NCBI RefSeq assembly: GCF_000213555.1
Contig: NZ_GL891986.1
Span: 10,493 to 64,289, forward strand
Origin: Dysgonomonas gadei ATCC BAA-286
Lineage (GTDB): Bacteria; Bacteroidota; Bacteroidia; Bacteroidales; Dysgonomonadaceae
Direction of reading: 5' to 3'
Length of the DNA: 53,797 nt
Shown here: positions 1 through 8,377 of the stretch, one piece after another
Layout: each line of letters starts with the position of its first letter
Position numbering within the stretch: the stretch's first letter is position 1
Position numbers and translations under genes: made by a program
Notes under the pieces: generated by a model
What the model saw: only the letters and a program-made list of their open reading frames with translations
Databases searched by the model: none
What the model was told of the DNA's origin: nothing

Positions 1-474
1 AGAGAGAGAGAGAGAGCTTTCCGGCTTAACCCTTAATACAGAAAAACTCACATTTCTTGTTTCCCATTTTAAGCAAGCGGTATTATCATGCGCGTACAAC
101 ACCAGCATGTGTATGTATACGCATATTCTAACTTATTTCTCATATAAAAACAAACATTTTATATTTTATTTTACTTCTAAATTTTCTTTTTTAGTCGCAA
201 AAAGGAGAACCAGCCAACCTGTAACCATCAATATATTTAAAATCCGATGCATGGTCAAAGATCAAGATAGATTTTCAAGAAAAATCTTCGATAAGTCTTT
301 GTCTTTATTCTTATTGTCTTCAACCTATATTAAATCGCTTGGGAAAGTAATTTATATACCCCTTATCGCTTTATCAAGATCGTACATCGGATTTTTAACA
401 CACATTACATACTCAAAACAATATTATCACACAAATATCGATGAAACAACAATTTCAAATAATAGAAACGACAG
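1..474. other. Gene-free left edge with AG dinucleotide tract
   Basis: The first 16 bases are a pure AG dinucleotide repeat cut by the window edge, so its true length is unknown. The rest, up to the first secreted-protein gene, is very AT-rich. An open frame at 107-478 exists but its composition (many Tyr, Phe, Ile, Lys, no recognisable domain) looks like chance. I find no convincing TAnnTTTG element here, so the promoter of the downstream gene is not located. Confidence 0.5.
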
Positions 475-1686
475 ATGAAAACAAATTTTACAACAAAACT
501 AATATTACTATGCACCTCTGCTCTTCTATGTGTAAAATCACATGCTCAGGTTACAATTGGTTCAAATACATATCCTGAACCATATGAAATATTGAGAATA
601 GATGGCAACGATGACAAAGGACTACGTCTATCACGACTAACCCAAACAGAACGGGACGACTTAACGAATACAACAATAAGCATTTCTTCTCAAAAGAAAG
701 ATGCAGCTAAAGGGCTTACCATATACAACATCACATATAACAGGATCGAGTTCTGGGATGGAAATGAATGGCGTATACTATCCGGTTCTTTCTCATTTTC
801 CAATGGATTAAATCTTTTAGATACGGCCAATCCCCAAAAAGCCCGATTGGGCGGAACTCTTATCGAAGAAACCCTTATCAACCAACAAAGCCACACTCTG
901 ACATTCAAAACCGAAAAAGGAGCGTTATCTATAAACACAGATGCTTTTTTTGTAGATAGCCTAAGTGTAAAAGCTAACAACATCGACAGATTCTATATAG
1001 ATACCGTATTAACGGTAGATAACAGAAATGAAATATCCATAAATACGGGGAAATCGGGACTATATGTAAACAACAGTGTATTGAATATAATAAACGATCA
1101 AACAAAAATAAACGGGCACTTACAATATAAAGACGGTAACGAAAACTTAGCCATAGCCGGAAAAGATATAATACTGAGGGCGAAAGATAATACAGGGAAA
1201 GCCAATTGGGAGCAGATGGAGCCATCCGTTTTAAATAAACCTTTTACTATAAACAGGGTATCCGGAAGCCCGAATGGCCCATCCGGCACAAAGTTTACAG
1301 TTGACACATGGACTGAGATTACCGACAACCAAATTTTACCTGCAGGAAAATGGCTTATATTCGGTCGTTTTGCAGCATATTCCAACAGGAGGACGGATGC
1401 TAGTAGTGGTGATAACGCAAATTATATGAGTTTTCTTCGTTTGGTCCGAGAAGATTCCGGTGGAGATGTAGTTTTGTACTCTTCTATGACCTTGCCGGAA
1501 CGAAAGACTACTGGCGGCAATGAAAACTACGGGTCATACAGTGTACCTCAAATGGTTTATTTTCTGGATGCGGCAAATGCGGCTTCTTATCGTATAGATT
1601 TTAAAACAAAGAAACCTGACACATGGCACTCAACCCATTCAATGTTAGGCGATCAGTACTTTTATGCAATAAGATTAAATGATTAA
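475..1686 (+). CDS. Secreted protein of unknown function, tandem paralog 1
   Basis: Function unknown. The 403-residue product starts with a signal peptide (about residues 1-24, cleavage likely after SHA before QVTIG). Residues 25-100 form a conserved N-terminal block with a Gly-Leu-Arg-Leu segment and a WDG motif (94-96) in the context IEFWDG.EW, found in many uncharacterised Bacteroidetes surface proteins. The middle (about 110-230) is rich in short beta-strand-like Asn/Asp/Thr segments. The last 140 residues, beginning near TWTEI and ending YFYAIRL, read like a compact beta-sandwich; a C1q/TNF-like jelly roll is my inference from strand pattern, not from a search. The next gene begins 14 bases downstream and encodes a paralog, so the two are very probably co-transcribed. 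An exported, cell-surface or fibre-like role is plausible but unproven. The ATG at 475 is chosen because it gives a clean signal peptide. Confidence 0.75.
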   Translation: MKTNFTTKLILLCTSALLCVKSHAQVTIGSNTYPEPYEILRIDGNDDKGLRLSRLTQTERDDLTNTTISISSQKKDAAKGLTIYNITYNRIEFWDGNEWRILSGSFSFSNGLNLLDTANPQKARLGGTLIEETLINQQSHTLTFKTEKGALSINTDAFFVDSLSVKANNIDRFYIDTVLTVDNRNEISINTGKSGLYVNNSVLNIINDQTKINGHLQYKDGNENLAIAGKDIILRAKDNTGKANWEQMEPSVLNKPFTINRVSGSPNGPSGTKFTVDTWTEITDNQILPAGKWLIFGRFAAYSNRRTDASSGDNANYMSFLRLVREDSGGDVVLYSSMTLPERKTTGGNENYGSYSVPQMVYFLDAANAASYRIDFKTKKPDTWHSTHSMLGDQYFYAIRLND

Positions 1687-1700
1687 AACAAACTATCATT

Positions 1701-2858
1701 ATGAAACTACAGATATACACATCTTTTTTACTATCACTCTTTTTTGTAACAATAACATGCCAGGGACAAGTTACCGTTGGTTCAACAGCAAAGCCTGAAG
1801 ATTTCTCATCTCTTCAACTTAACAGCAGCAATGGAGGTCTGCGCTTACCCCAATTATCGGTAGGGCAGAGAGACGCTCTTGTTATAGATGGAACTAGCGC
1901 CGGCCTGATAATATATAATGAGACAAGCAAAGCCATTGAATATTGGGATGGCCTAAAATGGTCGATGCTGGGAGATACGATACGAGTATATAATGGAATT
2001 CATAAAGATGGAGACATTGTGAAACTCGGCGGAAACCTAGAGAAAGCCACGATGGTAAATCTGAACAGGAAAAATCTGGAATTTGCTACCGGCGCGGGTA
2101 ACCCCGGAGGATTCTCCGTAAATGATACGGTTTTTGTTGTAAATGGTAGGATTGTCGGGTCCAAACCATCTTCATATACAATAAACAAATCAGCTCTAAA
2201 GGTCAAGGAGACAGGCAGCAAAGTATCGATAGAAAATCAATTGAAAGTAAAAGTAAAAAATGATAGTATGCTTGTCCGAAACGACAGTGTAAATATACAT
2301 GGCCAGCTATATTATGATAACAACAAAAGCGACATCAACGGAAAGGTACTTATTTCCAAAGCATCCGGTGTTGCTTTTTGGGGTAAGCTAAAACCGGATC
2401 TGATATTGGGTAAAACTTATCTTAAAGGCAAAATTAAAAAGGCGGGAACAGGTACAAGCACTGTCTGGGTCCAAAATACAAGTCAAAATATAAGTGGCCC
2501 ATGCATTTCCGACACACTGACACTCACTCCGGGAAAATGGCTTATATTCTCTAAATTTGCAACAAAGACGAACTATGCATCTCAGAAGATGTTTACCTGG
2601 TCCCATATATTTATTCCGGGCCAAACAGTGCCGACAGCAACTATCGGCGCCGATGTAGAAGACGCAACGTCAACATCGTCACCTGAACTAACTTATCTGA
2701 TCGATGTATCTGCTAATACAAAAATCTGTGTTGTAGCCAGTTCATCCAACAATCAGACATGGCTGGTAGAAGAAGATGGTACCGGAGCAGCCAAGGTAGA
2801 GTTCGGAGAACCTTATTTTTTTGCTATTATGATAGAAGATTATAATGAAGACGAATAA
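1701..2858 (+). CDS. Secreted protein of unknown function, tandem paralog 2
   Basis: This 385-residue product is built like its upstream neighbour. It has a signal peptide (about 1-22), then QVTVG at 23-27, GGLRLPQL near 45-52, an AGLIIYN segment and a WDG motif at 82-84. A middle region carries recurring NDTV/VNG strand motifs. A C-terminal block starts near the phrase LTPGKWLIFSKF and ends with FFAIMIED and an acidic tail. The conserved ends and diverged middle suggest a modular surface protein that arose by tandem duplication. Function is unknown. It lies 14 bases after paralog 1 and 131 bases before paralog 3, with no terminator visible between them. Confidence 0.75.
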   Translation: MKLQIYTSFLLSLFFVTITCQGQVTVGSTAKPEDFSSLQLNSSNGGLRLPQLSVGQRDALVIDGTSAGLIIYNETSKAIEYWDGLKWSMLGDTIRVYNGIHKDGDIVKLGGNLEKATMVNLNRKNLEFATGAGNPGGFSVNDTVFVVNGRIVGSKPSSYTINKSALKVKETGSKVSIENQLKVKVKNDSMLVRNDSVNIHGQLYYDNNKSDINGKVLISKASGVAFWGKLKPDLILGKTYLKGKIKKAGTGTSTVWVQNTSQNISGPCISDTLTLTPGKWLIFSKFATKTNYASQKMFTWSHIFIPGQTVPTATIGADVEDATSTSSPELTYLIDVSANTKICVVASSSNNQTWLVEEDGTGAAKVEFGEPYFFAIMIEDYNEDE

Positions 2859-2989
2859 CACCTTATTATATATAATAGAAAATAAAATCTTTTAAAGAAG
2901 ATATACATATATAAAATGAATATATATGATCTTTGAAAAATAAGCCATAGTATTTTGATATAATTTACAAACACAAAACTATTTACATT

Positions 2990-4117
2990 ATGAAACATAG
3001 ATATATCCTTATTCCCATTTTTACAATATTAGCCATAGGTTCTACCAAAGGACAAATAGTTATAGGGACGGATAAAGAACCCGAGAAATTCTGTATTGTA
3101 GAAGTAGAAAGTAAAAAAGGAGGTATACGTCTACCGAGAATACCAGATACCAATAAAAATAATATGATAACAACACACTCATTAACGAGTAATCCTGAGT
3201 CTGCGGGGCTGGTTATCTATAATTCAACGAATAATATTATCGAATTCTGGGACGGTAACAAATGGGTAGCTTTGTCAAATAAGATATCAGGGGCAAACGG
3301 CTTAACAGATACCAATGGCAAAGAGCTATGGCTAGGAGGTAAGCTCGATGATAACACAACTGTACAACTGAATAACAACGAATTGAAGATACAGCATAAT
3401 CCTGCTGCAAAATTTATTATCAATGATACAATGGTTGTAGTAAACAATAAGATTGTGGACATACGCGTCGCCCGGGAATTTATGGTTAACGATACGGTTA
3501 TAAGTATAAAAGGAAAGTATGTAGATATGCGACCGGCCATCTTATCTATTAATAACAATACATTCAGTATGAATGAAAGCGGAAGAACCAGAATGACCGG
3601 AACGTTCCAGTATACAGATGGCACCCAGGATCAAGGACATCTGCTTACAGCCAATAATAAAGGTGATGCATACTGGGGAGCATTAAGGCCTTTAGGGACT
3701 GTAAAGTCAACTTCAATTAACAACAACAAAGGTTTTGCCAGTAGCACAGTACAGGTATCTGACGGTATGCTTGAATTGCCTGCCGGACAATGGCTGATAT
3801 TTGCTAAATTCAATTCGAACATGAATGCCTCACTTACAGGAATGTATCATTGGATATTATTATCTTCAAAAACACCGAGTCAAAGCAGTTACACCACCAT
3901 ATCCAGAGCCGGAGCCAATCCAGAGAAGAAGACTGCCGGAACGGGTATAAAGTCATATGCCACTCCATTTATATTACATTATGTAAACATAAAGGAGAAA
4001 ACTCAATATATTATACAGGCTGGCACCAGTAACGCAGGCAATTCGGCTACTGTATCCGAAACATGGATAGGTAATTCTTATTTTTATGCACTGCGAATTG
4101 ATATTCCGACCGACTAA
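2990..4117 (+). CDS. Secreted protein of unknown function, tandem paralog 3
   Basis: This 375-residue product is the third copy of the family. It has a short signal peptide (about 1-21), QIVIG near 22-26, GGIRLPR near 44-50, AGLVIYN followed by IEFWDG (WDG 87-89), a middle region in which VNDT motifs recur about every 25 residues, and a C-terminal block with LPAGQWLIFAKF that ends SYFYALRID. The 131-base gap upstream is the only place in the trio where a separate promoter could sit; it holds near-matches to the -7 element but no perfect one. A strong hairpin with a T-run closes the unit about 70 bases after the stop. Function is unknown; an adhesin, fibre or extracellular matrix role would fit the export signal and strand-rich composition. 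Confidence 0.75.
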   Translation: MKHRYILIPIFTILAIGSTKGQIVIGTDKEPEKFCIVEVESKKGGIRLPRIPDTNKNNMITTHSLTSNPESAGLVIYNSTNNIIEFWDGNKWVALSNKISGANGLTDTNGKELWLGGKLDDNTTVQLNNNELKIQHNPAAKFIINDTMVVVNNKIVDIRVAREFMVNDTVISIKGKYVDMRPAILSINNNTFSMNESGRTRMTGTFQYTDGTQDQGHLLTANNKGDAYWGALRPLGTVKSTSINNNKGFASSTVQVSDGMLELPAGQWLIFAKFNSNMNASLTGMYHWILLSSKTPSQSSYTTISRAGANPEKKTAGTGIKSYATPFILHYVNIKEKTQYIIQAGTSNAGNSATVSETWIGNSYFYALRIDIPTD

Positions 4118-4186
4118 TAAACAGAAGTTGAAATATAGATAAAAAAACATTTCAATTTTAGTTTTGCTTTTTCAAAACAATCTTCC

Positions 4187-4231
4187 ATCTCAAATATAAG
4201 AGAGGTTGCCTTTCTTATGTTTGAGATTTTT
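4187..4231 (+). terminator. Rho-independent terminator of the tandem paralog operon
   Basis: A 15-base arm at 4187-4201 pairs with 4213-4227 with one wobble mismatch around an 11-base loop, and is followed directly by a T-run (4227-4231). It separates the paralog trio from the B12 operon promoter. Confidence 0.8.
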
Positions 4232-4334
4232 ATGAGTTCTTCCTCTATATCACATTCTCTCTTATTCCTGATAAGCTCTATAATACTCCTCACAAATAAT
4301 TATCGCAAAAAAGTAAATCTTCTATAATATTGTG

Positions 4335-4342
4335 TATCTTTG
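4335..4342 (+). promoter_or_regulatory. -7 promoter element of the B12 operon
   Basis: TATCTTTG matches the Bacteroidetes -7 consensus TAnnTTTG and lies just before the riboswitch, placing the transcript start near 4346-4348. I do not see a clear -33 TTTG. Confidence 0.65.
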
Positions 4343-4346
4343 CACT

Positions 4347-4495
4347 ACTTTGTTCCATTAAGGATGAAAAGGGAATCAGGTGCAAATCCTGAACAGACCC
4401 GCTGCTGTAAGCTCTGGGAATGTTTGTATCAAAATACCACTGTTGCAAAATGGGAAGGTGATATAAGCAAGAGTAAGTCAGAAGACCTGCAAAGT
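4347..4495 (+). ncRNA. Cobalamin (AdoCbl-class) riboswitch
   Basis: The hallmark conserved blocks appear in the right order: GGGAA at 4371-4375, the GGTGCAAATCC..ACAGACCCGC core and GCTGTAA at about 4379-4410, CCACTG at 4437-4442, GGGAAGG at 4452-4458, and the B12 box AGTCAGAAGACCTGC at 4476-4490. The element is followed by a B12-type TonB receptor operon, the standard target. With B12 bound it should reduce expression. No obvious terminator follows the B12 box, so control is more likely by blocking translation start, as inferred for many Bacteroidetes copies. It lies about 45 bases before a tiny ORF and about 125 before btuB. Confidence 0.95.
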
Positions 4496-4536
4496 AAATA
4501 TTTTCGACAGCTTTCGAGGAATAAGGCTTAAGAAAC

Positions 4537-4623
4537 ATGCGTAAAAGAATTCAATTACCCTTCTTTTTCTTTGTTCTTATCGGATGCTGCAATTATACTA
4601 AAAGATATATTTTGCATAGATGA
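4537..4623 (+). CDS. Possible 28-residue leader peptide or micro-lipoprotein
   Basis: A short ATG frame lies between the riboswitch and the TonB receptor. The product has a basic start (MRKR), a run of hydrophobic residues with four consecutive Phe, and a lipobox-like LIGC around residues 14-17, ending at residue 28. Its stop overlaps the btuB start (ATGA at 4620-4623), the classic layout for translational coupling. It could therefore be the ORF whose initiation the riboswitch actually controls, with btuB translated by re-initiation. It may equally be a chance frame; no homology is known to me. Confidence 0.35.
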   Translation: MRKRIQLPFFFFVLIGCCNYTKRYILHR

Positions 4624-6611
4624 GAATTTTATTTTCTGCCTTTTTATTTTTTTGTTCTTTCGCTTGTACATCCTTACTGGCCCAAACAAATGATAGTATC
4701 AAGACACAAAAACTATCGGAGGTAGAAGTATCTGCACATATAAAGCCATCGGCTGCCCGTTCAACCACACCGCTGCAAGTGATAGACAACGCCGAAATGG
4801 AACGGATCGGCATACTATCCGTATCGGATGCTGTACGCAGATTCTCGGGCGTCAGCATAAAAGATTATGGAGGTATAGGTGGCATGAAAACGGTATCTAT
4901 CAGAGGTATGGGGGCACAGCATACAGCAGTAAGTTATGATGGAATAACAATGAGTAATGTACAATCCGGACAAATAGACATAAGCCGTTTTTCTCTGGAT
5001 AATGTCTCTATGATTTCTTTATCGATAGGACAATCCGATGATATTTTTCAATCCGCAAGGTCTTATGCTTCCGCCGGAGTACTCCAGATAACAACATTAC
5101 AACCTACTTTCGACACTAAGCGGAATACATTAAACACAGGGGTCAAAACGGGATCATTCGGACTATTAAATCCAATGGTTTACTATGCCCATAAAATTAA
5201 CGAACAATTTTCTATTTCCGTTAACAGCGGATGGGAACGGGCAGACGGCAGATATAAATTCACATATAAAAATGCAGAACAGACCGAGGAACGAAAAAGA
5301 AGAAATTCTGACGTAAGTATCTGGCGTACGGAGCTTAATTTATATGGCAATTTGGGTAAAGGTGGAAATTTAAATTTCAAGGTGAATTATCTGGATTCGG
5401 AAAGAGGCCTGCCAGGATCGGTAATTTTTTACAAAGACGATAATGATGAACGAGTATGGAATAAGGATCTTTTTGCCCAGGCCTATTACAAGAATACGCT
5501 TTCGCATAAGATGGAACTAAAGGCACAGGTCAGATTTAGCCGTACATATTACAAATATTTTGCTCTAAATAACAATATATCAGGCAGCAAACAAGAAGAC
5601 CGCATTACCCAGTTTGAATATTATGCCTCTGCAGGGATTTTATATAAGCCAATAGAGGATATCTCCATAAGCCTTTTCGAAGATGTATTTCAAAACCGTC
5701 TTAACAGTAATTTTACTGATATAGACAGTCCCTCCCGAAATTCATCCCTAACCGCATTAGCCGCACAATATAATAATAAACATATCACTATTACCGGTAG
5801 CCTGTTGGCTACATATGTAAAAGAGAATGCCAAATCAGGAGACGTCCCTGATAATAAGAAGAAAATAACTCCATCTATCAGCCTCTCTTATTTACCTTTC
5901 TTAAAGACAAACATAAGATTACGTGCATCTTATAAAAAAATATTCAGAGTGCCTACATTCGACGATATGTATTATATCAGAATGGGAAATATCAACCTAA
6001 AACCAGAATATGCTACTCAATACAATGCCGGATTGACATGGGTTGGGAAAATATCAAACAAAGTTGATCTTATAAGTATATCTGCTGATGGATATAAAAA
6101 CAAGGTAGACGATAAGATTGTACCCTTCCCGACTATGAATATTTTCAAAATGCGTAATTATGGAAAAGTAGACATGACCGGATTAGATATTAATACACGC
6201 CTGCATAGTGAGCTTTGCAGAAAGTTATCTATCGAATTAACCGGAAATTACAGCTACCAGAAAGTTATCGACATTACTGACCAAGAAAGTAAAAATTATA
6301 GAGACCAGATACCGTATACTCCGCGACACTATGGTTCAGGTGCTATAAGCCTGGAGAACCCATGGATAAATATAGCTTATACTTTAATCGTATCGGGCAA
6401 GAGATATGCATTGGATCAGAATATACCTGATAATGAGATAGAATCATATACAGATCATAGTATTTCTTTAAATAAGTCTTTTGATATAAATAAAAGTAGA
6501 TTACGGGTGCAGCTCAATCTGATTAATTTATCTAATAAAAACTATCAGATCATTAAGTATTACCCTATGCCGGGACGTTCATTCACTTTATCAGCTAACT
6601 ATCGTTTTTAA
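4620..6611 (+). CDS. btuB: TonB-dependent outer-membrane receptor for cobalamin (BtuB type)
   Basis: This is an outer-membrane active transporter of 663 residues that would import vitamin B12 with energy from TonB. A signal peptide (1-21, ending LLAQ) is followed by a plug domain (about 35-150) with the usual pattern of DAVRRFSGV, the SIRGMG motif and a region naming the ligand loop, then a 22-strand barrel whose final residues end with aromatic Phe (YRF), as expected for BAM-dependent insertion. Substrate assignment rests on context: a cobalamin riboswitch sits upstream and BtuG-like and BtuF-like lipoproteins follow. The start chosen gives the signal peptide and overlaps the preceding micro-ORF by four bases. 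The family is large, so the sequence alone would not prove the substrate. Confidence 0.9.
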   Translation: MRILFSAFLFFCSFACTSLLAQTNDSIKTQKLSEVEVSAHIKPSAARSTTPLQVIDNAEMERIGILSVSDAVRRFSGVSIKDYGGIGGMKTVSIRGMGAQHTAVSYDGITMSNVQSGQIDISRFSLDNVSMISLSIGQSDDIFQSARSYASAGVLQITTLQPTFDTKRNTLNTGVKTGSFGLLNPMVYYAHKINEQFSISVNSGWERADGRYKFTYKNAEQTEERKRRNSDVSIWRTELNLYGNLGKGGNLNFKVNYLDSERGLPGSVIFYKDDNDERVWNKDLFAQAYYKNTLSHKMELKAQVRFSRTYYKYFALNNNISGSKQEDRITQFEYYASAGILYKPIEDISISLFEDVFQNRLNSNFTDIDSPSRNSSLTALAAQYNNKHITITGSLLATYVKENAKSGDVPDNKKKITPSISLSYLPFLKTNIRLRASYKKIFRVPTFDDMYYIRMGNINLKPEYATQYNAGLTWVGKISNKVDLISISADGYKNKVDDKIVPFPTMNIFKMRNYGKVDMTGLDINTRLHSELCRKLSIELTGNYSYQKVIDITDQESKNYRDQIPYTPRHYGSGAISLENPWINIAYTLIVSGKRYALDQNIPDNEIESYTDHSISLNKSFDINKSRLRVQLNLINLSNKNYQIIKYYPMPGRSFTLSANYRF

Positions 6612-6620
6612 ATTATATAG

Positions 6621-6637
6621 AACAGTAGCATACTGTT
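6621..6637 (+). other. Short intercistronic hairpin
   Basis: A perfect 7-base stem (AACAGTA/TACTGTT) with a 3-base loop lies ten bases after the btuB stop. There is no T-run, so it is more likely an mRNA processing or stability element than a terminator. Confidence 0.4.
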
Positions 6638-6694
6638 AAGTTGTAATAACATATTATTAAATACATTCTTTTACTTAATAAAATATTATCTATT

Positions 6695-8374
6695 ATGAAA
6701 ATGAATAAATTATTCAATGTTCTCTGTTTAATCTCGCTACTAACTTTTTCTTTTATATCATGTAGTGATGATGACAATGATTTTTTTAATTCTGTTGAAA
6801 CTCTCCCTACGGATATAGCTTTTCTGGACGTAAATTTGAAAGGTGGCGAAATTAGTGGTGATTTAACATGGAAAAAGCCAATCAATACATCTGAACTTTC
6901 GTCCATTGTTATTTATGCCTCAAATGACGGCACTACAAAAGAAGCAAGAATAGATGAAGTATCGATTGATAAAGAGAAATATACTATAGAAGCAAGAAAC
7001 TATACTAAATATCTCCTGCTCGTCCCTAAAAACAAAAAAGATGTAGAAGGATCTACCTTTGCCAAGGTAGAAATAAAGGACGAAACCGGTAATAACGTTG
7101 TCACTGATCTGACATTTGAGGATACAGATTATACAAAAGACAAAATAGCAGGAAAGTTATCATGGACCAAGGCTTCCGGACACATTAATCTTTCAAAACT
7201 GATAATCTATACCTCCGAAGATGGCACTATCAAAAAAGATAAACTGGCTGAAGTAAATCCGGATATTGAAGAATATACTATAGCAAGCCGTGATTTGAGC
7301 AAATACTTCATAGTCGTTGCTACTGATGCAGCAAATACAGAAGTTGAAGACTTTGCCAAAATTGAAGTAAAAGATGCTTATGAAGTTTCGGGAGTATATA
7401 TTCTAAACAGCGGAAAGATGGGAAATAACAACTCAAACATCTCATTCTACAATTTCCTTACAACAGAATTTAAAACTAAAGTATTCGAAAGCGCAAACGG
7501 AACAAGTCTGGGAGATACAGGCCAGGATATGGTAGTATACGGATCTAAAATGTATATCGCCGTTTATGGCTCCGGAGTTATCTACGTAACAGATAAGCAA
7601 GGAAAGAAACTGGCGGCTATCGAATCTGTAAAAGGAGACAAAAAGCAGCAACCTCGCGGACTAACCTCATATGAAGGGAAAGTATATGCGACTCTCTATG
7701 ATGGTTATCTTGCAAAAATAGACACCACTAAACTGGAAATTGAAAGCCAAGTAGCTGTAGGACGTAATCCCGAATATGTACGTGCGGCAAATAATAAACT
7801 ATATGTCGCCAATTCAGGAGGCTTGGATTATAATACTCCTTTAGGGTACGACAAAACAGTTTCGGTTGTAGATGTTGCTACATTCAGAGAGACTGACCAA
7901 ATTCCTGTAGTTATTAATCCTGATAAAATGGCGGTTGATAGCGAAGGAGATATATATGTAATTTCGAACGGAAATTATAGTAATGTACCTAATACTCTGC
8001 AAAGAATTGATGCAACCACGCATAAAGTAACCAGTGTTGGTAATGCAACATGGATGAGTATGAATAACGATAAGTTATATATCATTTATTCGCAATACGA
8101 TGCCAATTGGAATCAGGTAGTGAGCTACCATGTTTTTGATGCCAAGACAGAGAAGATGCTGACAGATAAATTCATAACAGACGGAACACCAGTAAATAAG
8201 CCGTTTTCTATCAACACCGACCCTGTTAATAACTATATATATATCGGTACATCGGACTATACCAATAATGGAGACATGTACATCTTCACCACTGATGGTA
8301 AATTAGTTAAAAAATTAGATACCGGAGGTCTTAATCCGGCAGGTGCATATTTTGCAAGCTGGATAATCAGATAA
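6695..8374 (+). CDS. btuG: Surface beta-propeller lipoprotein, BtuG-like cobalamin-binding candidate
   Basis: This 559-residue lipoprotein probably captures B12 at the cell surface and hands it to the adjacent BtuB. The signal peptide ends in a lipobox (FISC, Cys23) followed by SDDDND, an acidic stretch like the Bacteroidetes lipoprotein surface-export signal. Residues about 45-230 hold two copies of a roughly 95-residue beta domain (each with a [ST]..DGT segment and a Y/F-I-V-V/L-V-P end). Residues about 235-559 read as a YncE/DUF5074-like beta-propeller, with repeated GS.MYIAVYGSG, Y.GKVYATLYDG and LYVANSGG type strands. In Bacteroides, BtuG is a propeller lipoprotein that binds BtuB; I infer equivalence from position and fold. 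The extra N-terminal duplicated domains are unusual. It starts 83 bases after btuB and ends three bases before the next gene. Confidence 0.75.
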   Translation: MKMNKLFNVLCLISLLTFSFISCSDDDNDFFNSVETLPTDIAFLDVNLKGGEISGDLTWKKPINTSELSSIVIYASNDGTTKEARIDEVSIDKEKYTIEARNYTKYLLLVPKNKKDVEGSTFAKVEIKDETGNNVVTDLTFEDTDYTKDKIAGKLSWTKASGHINLSKLIIYTSEDGTIKKDKLAEVNPDIEEYTIASRDLSKYFIVVATDAANTEVEDFAKIEVKDAYEVSGVYILNSGKMGNNNSNISFYNFLTTEFKTKVFESANGTSLGDTGQDMVVYGSKMYIAVYGSGVIYVTDKQGKKLAAIESVKGDKKQQPRGLTSYEGKVYATLYDGYLAKIDTTKLEIESQVAVGRNPEYVRAANNKLYVANSGGLDYNTPLGYDKTVSVVDVATFRETDQIPVVINPDKMAVDSEGDIYVISNGNYSNVPNTLQRIDATTHKVTSVGNATWMSMNNDKLYIIYSQYDANWNQVVSYHVFDAKTEKMLTDKFITDGTPVNKPFSINTDPVNNYIYIGTSDYTNNGDMYIFTTDGKLVKKLDTGGLNPAGAYFASWIIR

Positions 8375-8377
8375 TAT

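Noticed and set aside
107..478. Open frame of 123 codons before the first secreted-protein gene
   Set aside because: Its composition follows the local AT content (Tyr, Phe, Ile, Ser, Lys), with no domain or signal, and it overlaps the start of a convincing gene.
4340..4531. Open frame starting with TTG across the cobalamin riboswitch
   Set aside because: It starts in the promoter -7 element and lies within the conserved RNA structure.
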